Shown here: one piece after another, positions 1 through 4,751 of the stretch
Numbering within the stretch: the stretch's first letter is position 1
Layout: each line of letters begins with the position of its first letter
Source of the DNA: JBOGXF01 sp050694275
GTDB lineage: Bacteria > Actinomycetota > CADDZG01 > WHSQ01
Assembly: GCA_050694275.1 (NCBI GenBank)
Contig: JBOGXF010000064.1
Coordinates: forward strand, 1-7,117
Direction: 5' to 3'
Length of the DNA: 7,117 bases
The notes under the pieces: model-generated
Seen by the model: the letters and a program-made list of their open reading frames with translations, nothing else
Told to the model about the DNA's origin: nothing
The model's database searches: none
Program-made: the position numbers and the translations under genes

Positions 1-115
1 AGCGGTCGACCCGAAGGTCGATCGACGACGGCTGGATGTTTTGGTCGTTGAAGGGTTCGATCCCGACCCGACCGGACGCGATGGCGACGCGGATGTCTCG
101 GTCGGACAAAATCAT
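1..115 (-). CDS. dcd: dCTP deaminase, N-terminal part (cut by window edge)
   Basis: Thirty-eight codons are visible. The protein begins MILSDRDIRVAIASGR and continues to IQPSSIDLRVDR, the hallmark N-terminus of Dcd (the family has MLLSDRDI and VQPSSVDVRL at these places). Dcd deaminates dCTP to dUTP in the cytosol, feeding dTTP synthesis; some actinobacterial and archaeal members are bifunctional and also release pyrophosphate to give dUMP. The catalytic Glu and the residues separating mono- from bifunctional enzymes lie outside the window, so the type cannot be decided. The ATG has no Shine-Dalgarno sequence, but a TAGACT -10 element ends six bases before it, which suggests a leaderless mRNA. 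The gene diverges from tRNA-Gly; from memory, a dcd/tRNA-Gly pairing also occurs in mycobacteria. Identity is confident despite the short fragment because the start motif is very conserved. Confidence 0.9.
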   Translation of the reverse strand, partial: MILSDRDIRVAIASGRVGIEPFNDQNIQPSSIDLRVDR

Positions 116-121
116 GGCGGG

Positions 122-127
122 AGTCTA
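122..127 (-). promoter_or_regulatory. Putative -10 element of leaderless dcd
   Basis: On the minus strand this reads TAGACT, matching the TANNNT -10 consensus. Its 3' end is six bases from the dcd ATG, so transcription should start at or next to the A of the start codon. No TTGACA-like -35 is evident 16-18 bp upstream; many actinobacterial leaderless promoters have only a clear -10. The call rests on spacing and the missing Shine-Dalgarno sequence. Confidence 0.5.
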
Positions 128-139
128 TCGAGCGGCGAC

Positions 140-145
140 TAGAAT
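140..145 (+). promoter_or_regulatory. Putative -10 element of the tRNA-Gly gene
   Basis: TAGAAT matches TANNNT at five of six positions of TATAAT and ends 11 bases before the first base of mature tRNA. Initiation about 7 bases downstream would leave a short 5' leader of about five bases for RNase P. No good -35 hexamer is visible, since the region upstream is the start of dcd. Its 5' end is 12 bases from the opposing dcd -10, so the two promoters must overlap in polymerase footprint. Confidence 0.45.
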
Positions 146-156
146 CACTGGGCTTC

Positions 157-227
157 GCGGGTGTAGCTCAATGGCAGAGCACTAGCTTCCCAAGCTAGTG
201 ACGGGGGTTCGATTCCCCTCACCCGCT
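157..227 (+). tRNA. tRNA-Gly (anticodon CCC)
   Basis: A complete cloverleaf can be folded by hand. The acceptor stem GCGGGTG pairs with CACCCGC. The D arm is GCTC/GAGC. The anticodon stem CTAGC/GCTAG closes the loop TTCCCAA, giving anticodon CCC at 189-191, which reads GGG. The T stem GGGGG/CCCCT closes the loop TTCGATT. The discriminator is T227, as usual for bacterial tRNA-Gly, and no CCA is encoded. The variable loop is short (TGAC). The gene stands alone between dcd and the HesB-like gene. No hairpin followed by a T-run lies downstream; the only strong hairpin is at 272-291. Confidence 0.97.
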
Positions 228-233
228 CTGCTT

Positions 234-262
234 TTGACACAGGTGCCCGTCCGGCCTAACGT
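234..262 (+). promoter_or_regulatory. Near-consensus -35/-10 promoter for the HesB-like gene
   Basis: A perfect -35 hexamer TTGACA (234-239) is followed, after exactly 17 bp, by TAACGT (257-262), which fits TANNNT. It starts six bases after the tRNA ends, so the downstream gene need not depend on tRNA read-through. The predicted start at about 269 gives a leader of about 64 bases beginning at the hairpin 272-291. It is the best sigma-70/HrdB-type promoter in the window. Confidence 0.7.
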
Positions 263-271
263 TTCCCGTTC

Positions 272-291
272 GGGCGCCTGGGTAGGCGCCC
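272..291 (+). other. GC-rich hairpin between tRNA-Gly and the HesB-like gene
   Basis: GGGCGCC (272-278) and GGCGCCC (285-291) form a perfect 7-bp all-GC stem with loop TGGGTA. The next bases are AGAAAGCC, so there is no U-tract and it is not a canonical intrinsic terminator. It may end tRNA transcripts as a tail-less terminator, or act as a 5' stabiliser or regulatory element in the leader of the HesB-like mRNA, whose predicted start is only a few bases upstream. The sequence cannot separate these roles. Confidence 0.5.
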
Positions 292-332
292 AGAAAGCCA
301 CTTCGCCGACTGCATGGAAGGGGTTGAGCCGC

Positions 333-647
333 GTGCTCACCATCACGCAGGACGCCGCAGATGCGATCCGCTCCATCGTCAGCGCCTCCGATCTCTCCGA
401 GGGCGCCGGGATTCGGATTTTCGCCAAACCGGTCACCGAGTCCGAGGCGACGCTCGAGCTGAGCCTCACCGAAGGACCGGCCGAGAGCGACGCCGTCGTG
501 GAGGAACAGGGAGCACAGGTCTTCCTCGACCCGAACGCGGCGACCTACCTCGGCGACAAGGTCCTCGGCGCGACCGTAGAGGGTGAAGAGGTCCGTTTCA
601 CGATCGAGTCTCAAGGCCCTGAGGGCGGGATCCCGGAAACCGGCTAA
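333..647 (+). CDS. HesB/IscA-like small protein without cysteines
   Basis: This 104-residue protein starts at GTG, with a purine-rich ribosome-binding site GGAAGGGG about nine bases upstream. It follows the A-type (HesB/IscA) layout: a start like ITQDAADAIRSIV, a central GAGIRIFAK strand, an acidic VVEEQGAQVFLDPNAATYL segment, then KVLGATVEGEEVRFTI. True IscA/SufA/ErpA carriers bind iron or Fe-S clusters through three Cys (one central, a C-terminal CxC). All are absent here; the protein contains no cysteine. It resembles a short actinobacterial group often labelled 'HesB' or 'adhesin', so cluster binding should not be inferred from the name. It is acidic and cytosolic, with no signal peptide or membrane segment. 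An in-frame extension to 198 would start inside the tRNA and is rejected. Its TAA overlaps the stop codon of the convergent nth-like gene. Family assignment is fairly sure, function unknown. Confidence 0.8.
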   Translation: MLTITQDAADAIRSIVSASDLSEGAGIRIFAKPVTESEATLELSLTEGPAESDAVVEEQGAQVFLDPNAATYLGDKVLGATVEGEEVRFTIESQGPEGGIPETG

Positions 648-1363
648 CTCGCCCGATCCTCGGCCAGCATCCGGGGACCCTCGTCACAGAGATCCAACAG
701 AACGCAATGCGTGCAACGCGGGCGGCTCGCTTTGCAAATCTCCCGACCGTGCCGGATGAGCTGCATGTGGAACTCGTAGCGAAGCTCCGCGGGGATCGGC
801 GGCTCGAGCAAGTGGTGCGCCTGGTGAGCCGATGTCTTCTCGCCGACGAGGCCGAGCCGAAAGGCGACTCGGTGGACGTGGGTATCCACGGGGAACGCGT
901 CGCGGCCCATCGAGAACAACAGGACGCACGCGGCGGTCTTGGGACCGACGCCCGGCAGCGAGCACAGGTAGTCGACGATCTCGGAGTCGTCGAGATCGTG
1001 CAACCGATCTAGCTCGACGGTTCCTTCGCGACCCTCGATCTCGGCCAGGATCGATTGGATTCGCCGCGCCTTGACGTCGGCGATCCCGCCCGAGCGGATC
1101 GAGTCGGCGACCTCATCGGTCGGCGCATGCAGCACCTCGTCCCACGTCGCGAACCTCTCCTTGAGCCGGGCGAACGCCCGTCCCGAGTTGGCGTCCGAGG
1201 TCGCCTGGGACAGCACGGTCATCACGAGCTCGTCGACGATCGGAAGCTGCGGCTTCCTGGTGAACGGGCCCTGTTGCTGCCTCAGCCGTCGATGCAGGGC
1301 GCGAATGCGACGCCGGTTGAGATGGGGTCCGGCCCCCGGCGTGTTCTTGTCAGCTCTGGCCAC
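644..1363 (-). CDS. nth: Endonuclease III-type DNA glycosylase/AP lyase (HhH-GPD, [4Fe-4S])
   Basis: Base-excision repair enzyme expected to remove oxidised pyrimidines and nick abasic sites. The helix-hairpin-helix reads LPGVGPKTA with the catalytic Lys, followed by the catalytic Asp in VDTHVHR (Lys150 and Asp168 counted from the upstream TTG). The C-terminal cluster motif is intact: C-x6-C-x2-C-x5-C in CKASRPRCTHCVLLDLC. The first helix has LSQATSDANSGRAF rather than the LLSAQATD of E. coli Nth, the pattern of a divergent 'endonuclease III domain' group, so the symbol is by family. With the GTG at 1363 it is 239 residues; a TTG at 1387 would add eight residues and begin eight bases after the dnaB stop. 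Neither start has a Shine-Dalgarno sequence; I prefer GTG because TATAAC lies just upstream. It may be read through from dnaB. In M. tuberculosis, nth is not next to dnaB. Confidence 0.9.
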   Translation of the reverse strand: MARADKNTPGAGPHLNRRRIRALHRRLRQQQGPFTRKPQLPIVDELVMTVLSQATSDANSGRAFARLKERFATWDEVLHAPTDEVADSIRSGGIADVKARRIQSILAEIEGREGTVELDRLHDLDDSEIVDYLCSLPGVGPKTAACVLLFSMGRDAFPVDTHVHRVAFRLGLVGEKTSAHQAHHLLEPPIPAELRYEFHMQLIRHGREICKASRPRCTHCVLLDLCDEGPRMLAEDRAS

Positions 1364-1373
1364 CGTGGAGGTA

Positions 1374-1379
1374 GTTATA
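1374..1379 (-). promoter_or_regulatory. Possible -10 element before nth-like GTG start
   Basis: On the minus strand this reads TATAAC, one of the most AT-rich hexamers in the area, ten bases before the GTG at 1363. Together with the missing Shine-Dalgarno sequence it would permit a nearly leaderless transcript separate from dnaB read-through. No convincing -35 is seen. Chance occurrence is quite possible. Confidence 0.25.
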
Positions 1380-1394
1380 CGCGACAAGAACGGA

Positions 1395-2753
1395 TCAGAA
1401 GCCCGGCCCCTTGGCGATCGACGCGAACTTCGTGTACTGGTTCATGAACGCGAGCCGGACCTTCCCGGTGGGACCGTTGCGGTGCTTGGCGACGATCAGC
1501 TCGGCCTCGCCCTTAGCGCTGGTCTCGGGGTTGTAGACCTCGTCGCGGTAAAGGAGCATCACCAAATCGCTATCCTGCTCAATCGCGCCACTCTCACGAA
1601 GGTCGGCCAGCATCGGGCGCTTGTCGCCTCGATATTCGAGTTGCCGGTTGAGCTGGGAGGCGCAGATCACCGGCACCTCCAGTTCGCGCGCCATGACCTT
1701 GAGGTTGCGGGAGATCTCCGACACTTCTTGCTGCCGGTTCTCGGACCTCCGAGGGGACGCCATGAGCTGCAGGTAGTCGATTATCACCAACCCCAACCCA
1801 TGCTTTGCTTTGATGCGGCGGCATTTGGCACGCATCTCCATCAGCGTCGAGTTAGCGGAATCGTCGATGAAGATCGGAGCCTCGGCGAGGCGACCGAGAG
1901 CGGAAGAGAGCCGCGTCCAATCCTGTTCTTGAAGAGTTCCCTTGCGCAGTCGTTGAGAGTCCACACGAGCTTCGGACGAGAGGAAGCGCTGCACCAACTC
2001 ATTGCGTGACATCTCGAGGCTGAAGATGACGACTGGTTGACCGACGCGGGTCGCCGCGTGAAGAGCGAAGTCATTCATGAGGCTCGATTTGCCCATGCTG
2101 GGTCTAGCCGCGACGATGATCAGGTTGTTCGGCTGGAAGCCCGAGGTCATCTCGTCCAGGTCCGGAAAGCCAGTCGCCAAACCGGTGATGCTCTCGCCGC
2201 GCTCGTAGAGGCGCTCGATTGCCTCCATGTTCTCGGTCAGAAGGCCCCGGATCGCGTGGAGGTCCTCCCGCAGCCGGCGATCGCCGACCTGGTAGATGAT
2301 CTCTTCGGCCGAATCGATCGCCTCGGAGACGTCCTCGGGCATCGCGAACCCGAGCTCCTGCACCCGGTTGCCGGCGTCGATCAGGGCCCGGAGCTGCGCG
2401 TGCTCCTCGACGATGCGAGCATAGTGCGCGGCCGACGACGCGGTCGGGTACGCCTCGAGCAAGCCGAGGAGGTACGGCTTCCCGCCGACTCCCTCGAGCG
2501 TCCCGCGCCGCCCCAGCTCGTCGGCGACGATGATCGCATCCGGCGCCTCGCCCTTCGCGAACAGGGCGAGGATCGTCTCGTAGATCTCGGCGTGGGACGG
2601 CTTGTAGAAGTCCTCGGGTTTGATGATCTCGATGACGTTGGCGATCGCCTCGCGCGATTCGAGCATGGCCCCGAGGACCGATTGCTCGGCGTCGAGGTTG
2701 TGCGGCGGGATCCGGTTGGGCCGGACCGCCTGTAACGATGCTCGCTGCGCCAC
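1395..2753 (-). CDS. dnaB: Replicative DNA helicase DnaB
   Basis: Hexameric 5'-3' helicase that unwinds DNA at the fork and works with primase and SSB. The 452-residue protein has the normal length and no intein. The N-terminal domain starts RIPPHNLDAEQSVLGAMLES (residues 14-33) and is followed by the helical linker. The RecA-like C-terminal domain has Walker A ARPSMGKSS (216-224, Lys222), Walker B LVIIDYLQL (322-330, Asp326), the DNA-binding/sensor segment CASQLNR (364-370), the RPMLADLRESGAIEQDSD block (379-396) and the arginine-finger segment KHRNGPTGKV (423-431). The GTG start is chosen because AAGGGAGA lies at ideal spacing and homologous sequence begins just after it; the frame is open 29 codons further upstream but that part looks non-coding. 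A 259-bp gap separates it from rplI, so it may have its own promoter. The nth-like gene follows closely. Confidence 0.97.
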   Translation of the reverse strand: MAQRASLQAVRPNRIPPHNLDAEQSVLGAMLESREAIANVIEIIKPEDFYKPSHAEIYETILALFAKGEAPDAIIVADELGRRGTLEGVGGKPYLLGLLEAYPTASSAAHYARIVEEHAQLRALIDAGNRVQELGFAMPEDVSEAIDSAEEIIYQVGDRRLREDLHAIRGLLTENMEAIERLYERGESITGLATGFPDLDEMTSGFQPNNLIIVAARPSMGKSSLMNDFALHAATRVGQPVVIFSLEMSRNELVQRFLSSEARVDSQRLRKGTLQEQDWTRLSSALGRLAEAPIFIDDSANSTLMEMRAKCRRIKAKHGLGLVIIDYLQLMASPRRSENRQQEVSEISRNLKVMARELEVPVICASQLNRQLEYRGDKRPMLADLRESGAIEQDSDLVMLLYRDEVYNPETSAKGEAELIVAKHRNGPTGKVRLAFMNQYTKFASIAKGPGF

Positions 2754-2757
2754 GGCG

Positions 2758-2765
2758 TCTCCCTT
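2758..2765 (-). promoter_or_regulatory. Ribosome-binding site fixing the dnaB GTG start
   Basis: The minus strand reads AAGGGAGA, with four to five bases between it and GTG at 2753. It decides against the upstream ATG of the longer open frame (2840), which has no comparable site and would add a non-conserved 29-residue extension. Confidence 0.7.
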
Positions 2766-2852
2766 ATCGAACGTCTGTTCGCACTCTAGGCGCGCGCTAC
2801 GACAGAAACGCGAATTTCCGGGGAAGAGATGGGGAGTCACAGCGGCGCCGTT

Positions 2853-2863
2853 GCCCTGTGGCC
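2853..2863. repeat. Direct repeat GCCCTGTGGCC, copy 1
   Basis: Exact 11-mer repeated at 2909-2919, 56 bp apart start to start, in the dnaB upstream gap. This copy also provides the CTGTG arm of an imperfect hairpin with CACAG at 2838-2842. It could be a duplicated operator, a relic of local duplication, or chance in GC-rich DNA. Confidence 0.6.
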
Positions 2864-2908
2864 GCCCCCCGCGATCGTTTTTGCGCCACCCGCGACGCTA
2901 AGGGCGAA

Positions 2909-2919
2909 GCCCTGTGGCC
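2909..2919. repeat. Direct repeat GCCCTGTGGCC, copy 2
   Basis: Second exact copy of the 11-mer at 2853-2863. Its first four bases are also the right arm of a hairpin AGGGC-GAA-GCCCT (plus-strand view, 2901-2913), so it sits in a different structural setting from copy 1. It lies about 155 bp upstream of the dnaB start. Confidence 0.6.
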
Positions 2920-3012
2920 AACAAGACCCACTTGCTGTGAGTTACCCGTGGATTATCGTCCAGAAAGTGGGGGGAGCTGTGGGCGCTTCTTCCCGACCTC
3001 GCGAGCGCGGCC

Positions 3013-3471
3013 CTACTCCTCTTCGTCGTGAGCGATGACTTCGACGCTCACGAGCGCATTGACCTCCTCGTGGAGGTGAACCTCGATCTCGTGTGTTCCG
3101 AGGTTGCGGATCGGTTCGTCGAGGCGGACGAGGTGACGATCGAGGCTCTCGCCGAGCTGCTCCTCGATGGCGCGCGCGACGTCGGACTTGGTGACCGAAC
3201 CGAACAGCCGGCCCCCCTCACCGGCACGCGCCGAGATGTAGACGGGCGAGGCTGCGAGTCTCTTGACCGTGTCGGCGGCCTCCTCTTTCTCCTTGCGCTC
3301 CGTCTCCTCTCGGGCCCGGCGCATGTGCTCTGCTTGCTTGAGGGCGCCTTTGGTCGCGATCATGGCGAGGCCCCGGGGAACAAGAAAATTCCGTCCGTAT
3401 CCGTCCGCGACGGTGACGACGTCGCCCTTCCGGCCGAGCGTCTCGATGTCGTTCGCCAGGATGACCTTCAT
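3013..3471 (-). CDS. rplI: 50S ribosomal protein bL9
   Basis: bL9 binds 23S rRNA near the base of the L1 stalk and bridges neighbouring ribosomes, affecting frame maintenance. The 152-residue protein starts MKVILANDIETLGRKGDVV and has the family signature GDVVTVADGYGRNFLVPRGL (about 16-35) in the N-terminal RNA-binding domain. A charged connecting helix follows (about 45-70, rich in Glu, Lys and Arg). The C-terminal domain carries GRLFGSVTKSDVARAI, and the protein ends in an acidic HDEEE tail. The ATG is preceded by AAGGAG at 3478-3483, which contains the rpsR stop codon, so the two are tightly coupled with a ten-base gap. It is the last gene of the rpsF operon before the dnaB gap. The open frame extends 44 codons upstream through the rpsR end in another frame, but that part is not homologous. 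Confidence 0.97.
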   Translation of the reverse strand: MKVILANDIETLGRKGDVVTVADGYGRNFLVPRGLAMIATKGALKQAEHMRRAREETERKEKEEAADTVKRLAASPVYISARAGEGGRLFGSVTKSDVARAIEEQLGESLDRHLVRLDEPIRNLGTHEIEVHLHEEVNALVSVEVIAHDEEE

Positions 3472-3481
3472 CCCGCTCTCC

Positions 3482-3748
3482 TTACCTCGCTGTGTACGGG
3501 AGCAGGGCCATCTCCCGCGCGTTCTTGATCGCGCGTGCCACGAGGCGCTGATGCTCGGCACAGTTGCCGGTGACCCGGCGGGCTCTAACCTTGCCGCGCT
3601 CACTCATGAACTTGCGTAAAAGCGCGATGTCTTTGTAGTCGACGTAGTCGGCCTTGTCCGCGCAGAACTGACAGAACCTCTTCTTCCCGCGTCTCGGCGG
3701 ACCCTTCGGGCCCTTCCGATCGCGGTCGCGGTCGCGATCTCGTGCCAT
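3482..3748 (-). CDS. rpsR: 30S ribosomal protein bS18 (zinc-binding form)
   Basis: bS18 pairs with bS6 on the platform of the 30S subunit and binds 16S rRNA. The 88-residue protein has the conserved core YVDYKDIALLRKFMSERGK (35-53), VRARRVTGNC (54-63), and the end RAIKNAREMALLPY (72-85). Cys26, Cys29, Cys63 and His66 are present (CQFC … CAEH), as expected for the Zn-containing C+ form; actinobacteria often also carry a zinc-independent paralogue regulated by Zur, not seen here. The N-terminus is unusual: four RD dipeptides in MARDRDRDRDRKGPKG, before the basic linker. The ATG has only a weak G-rich site (GGCGGG, 3755-3760) and lies 19 bases after the ssb stop, suggesting translational coupling. 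Its TAA is embedded in the rplI ribosome-binding site. Confidence 0.97.
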   Translation of the reverse strand: MARDRDRDRDRKGPKGPPRRGKKRFCQFCADKADYVDYKDIALLRKFMSERGKVRARRVTGNCAEHQRLVARAIKNAREMALLPYTAR

Positions 3749-3767
3749 CAGTGACCCGCCACCATCA

Positions 3768-4304
3768 TCAGATTCGTCCCTCCTCCGACTGGGACTGCGA
3801 ACCGATCGACGCCGGAGGCCCCCAGTCACCGCCCGATGCAGGCTGTTGCGAGGCGGGCTGCGGAGACTCGGTCTGGGAAGACCATTCGTCGCCCCCCGCA
3901 GGTTGCTGCTGAGTCGCTTCGCGCGGCCGACCCTGCGCCGCGGACCTGGTCGTCTTCTGCACCGACGCGGTTGCCCATCGCAGCGACGGGCCGATCTCGT
4001 CCACCTGGACCTCGACCGCCGACCGCCGGTTTCCCTCTTGGTCTTCCCACGAACGCTGCTGAAGCCGACCGGTCACGACGACCCTGGTGCCTTTCTGCAG
4101 CGACTCGGCGACGTGCTCGGCGAGATCCGCCCAGCAATTGCACCGGAAGAATCCGTCGAGCTTGTCCTCCCACTGCCCGTCGGCGCCCTTGTAGCGACGG
4201 TTCACCGCCACGGTGAAGTTCGCCACCGGGCGCCCGGTCGGCGTGAACCGCAGCTCGGGGTCGTCCGTGATGTTCCCGACCAAAGTGATTGTGTTATCCG
4301 CCAT
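3768..4304 (-). CDS. ssb: Single-stranded DNA-binding protein, atypical C-terminus
   Basis: SSB coats single-stranded DNA in replication, repair and recombination. Of 178 residues, about 1-115 form the OB-fold: MADNTITLVGNITDDPELRF, NFTVAVNRRY (29-38), FFRCNCWADLAEHVAESLQK (52-71), GTRVVVTGRLQQRSWED (72-88) and VEVQVDEIGPSLRWATA (97-113), close to actinobacterial SSBs. The tail is Gln, Pro, Ser and Gly rich with two acidic-Trp patches (GGDEW, GGDWG). It ends SQSEEGRI rather than with the usual DDxPF-type tip that recruits partner proteins; the other two frames give no such tip within the tail, so a simple single frameshift does not restore one. A second SSB may exist elsewhere. The ATG has AAGGAG six bases upstream. 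It sits between rpsF (27-base gap) and rpsR (19-base gap), its usual place. Confidence 0.96.
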   Translation of the reverse strand: MADNTITLVGNITDDPELRFTPTGRPVANFTVAVNRRYKGADGQWEDKLDGFFRCNCWADLAEHVAESLQKGTRVVVTGRLQQRSWEDQEGNRRSAVEVQVDEIGPSLRWATASVQKTTRSAAQGRPREATQQQPAGGDEWSSQTESPQPASQQPASGGDWGPPASIGSQSQSEEGRI

Positions 4305-4310
4305 GATTTG

Positions 4311-4316
4311 CTCCTT
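4311..4316 (-). promoter_or_regulatory. Ribosome-binding site of ssb
   Basis: Minus strand AAGGAG, six bases from the ATG: a consensus site that fixes the ssb start within the short rpsF–ssb spacer. Confidence 0.75.
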
Positions 4317-4331
4317 GCTATCCGCCCCGGA

Positions 4332-4616
4332 TCACTCCGGCCGGATGATCTTCCCTCGGATGTACTCGTCTGAGATCTGCAGCGTCCGCTTGAGCTGGTC
4401 GACCGTCTCCGACGATGCCTTGAAGGTCGTCACGAAGTAATACCCCTCGTTCTGGTGGCCGATCTCGTAGGCGAACTTCCGTAGCCCCCAACGATCGACG
4501 TCCACGACCTCACCGCCGGAATCGGTTACCCCGCCCAGGAATCGATCGACCGCCTTCTGGATGTCGCCTTCCTCGAGGCGGGCGTCCACGATGACCATGG
4601 CTTCGTAGTCGCGCAT
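4332..4616 (-). CDS. rpsF: 30S ribosomal protein bS6
   Basis: bS6 forms a heterodimer with bS18 on the 30S platform. The 94-residue protein starts MRDYEAMVIVDARLEEGDI and has the family core DRWGLRKFAYEI (41-52), followed by NEGYYFVTTFKAS (56-68) and the last helix/strand with ISDEYIRGKIIRPE at the very end. Length is normal for the family; the long acidic C-terminal extension of E. coli bS6 is absent, as usual outside enterobacteria. The ATG is preceded by AGGAGGAG at 4621-4628, a strong site; the upstream in-frame ATG at 4676 lacks such a site and would add 20 unrelated residues. It is the first gene of the rpsF–ssb–rpsR–rplI operon. Confidence 0.97.
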   Translation of the reverse strand: MRDYEAMVIVDARLEEGDIQKAVDRFLGGVTDSGGEVVDVDRWGLRKFAYEIGHQNEGYYFVTTFKASSETVDQLKRTLQISDEYIRGKIIRPE

Positions 4617-4751
4617 CTGTCTCCTCCTGTGGACTCGGGCCCGAGAGCTCCGAGGCCCTCCCGCGAACGACGACACGCGGGCCGGGCAGGGGTTCGATCG
4701 CAGCTAGCCTGCGACTTCGCGGCTCGATGCTAGCACCTCCTTCCTGAGCCA
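4617..4751 (-). promoter_or_regulatory. Structured rpsF leader region
   Basis: The 135-bp gap between the GT87 stop and rpsF is rich in inverted repeats: GCTAGC twice (4703-4708, 4729-4734; self-complementary, able to pair with each other), CCCGCG/CGCGGG (4660-4665, 4676-4681) around a ten-base loop, and the palindrome CTCGGGCCCGAG (4634-4645) next to the ribosome-binding site. In many bacteria the rpsF leader holds an RNA motif bound by the bS6:bS18 complex for autoregulation; I cannot confidently place its CCG bulge here. The only -10-like hexamer is TAGCAT (4727-4732) without a -35, so the operon promoter may lie further upstream. Confidence 0.4.
4621..4628 (-). promoter_or_regulatory. Ribosome-binding site of rpsF
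   Basis: Minus strand AGGAGGAG with optimal spacing to the ATG at 4616. It is the strongest Shine-Dalgarno sequence in the window and fits a highly translated ribosomal gene. Confidence 0.8.

Larger units (their letters stand above)
2754..3012 (-). other. Non-coding gap between rplI and dnaB
   Basis: This 259-bp gap has no credible gene. It holds two copies of GCCCTGTGGCC, a small hairpin AGGGC-TTC-GCCCT (minus strand, 2901-2913), and CACAG (2838-2842) pairing with CTGTG (2856-2860) around the palindrome CGGCGCCG. Weak promoter candidates on the minus strand are TTGTTG-N18-TAGCGT, overlapping the small hairpin, and a lone TAGAGT closer to dnaB; neither is convincing. No hairpin plus T-run follows the rplI stop, so read-through from the ribosomal operon into dnaB is possible. 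Confidence 0.5.

Noticed and set aside
272..291. Hairpin as a standard intrinsic terminator of tRNA-Gly.
   Set aside because: No T-run follows the stem; kept only as a hairpin of undecided role.
198..332. In-frame N-terminal extension of the HesB-like protein starting with ATG at 198 is open.
   Set aside because: It begins inside tRNA-Gly and crosses a near-consensus promoter and hairpin; homology begins at the GTG at 333, which has a ribosome-binding site.
2037..2735. Long plus-strand open frame (232 codons).
   Set aside because: It is exactly antisense to conserved dnaB; long shadow frames are expected in GC-rich DNA and its translation resembles no family I know.
1395..2753. Possible intein in DnaB, a common insertion site.
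   Set aside because: Walker A, Walker B and later motifs run without interruption and the length is normal.
2947..2955. CGTGGATTA resembling a DnaA box.
   Set aside because: Two of nine bases differ from the reverse-complement box TGTGGATAA, and no second good box is nearby, so there is no support for an origin.
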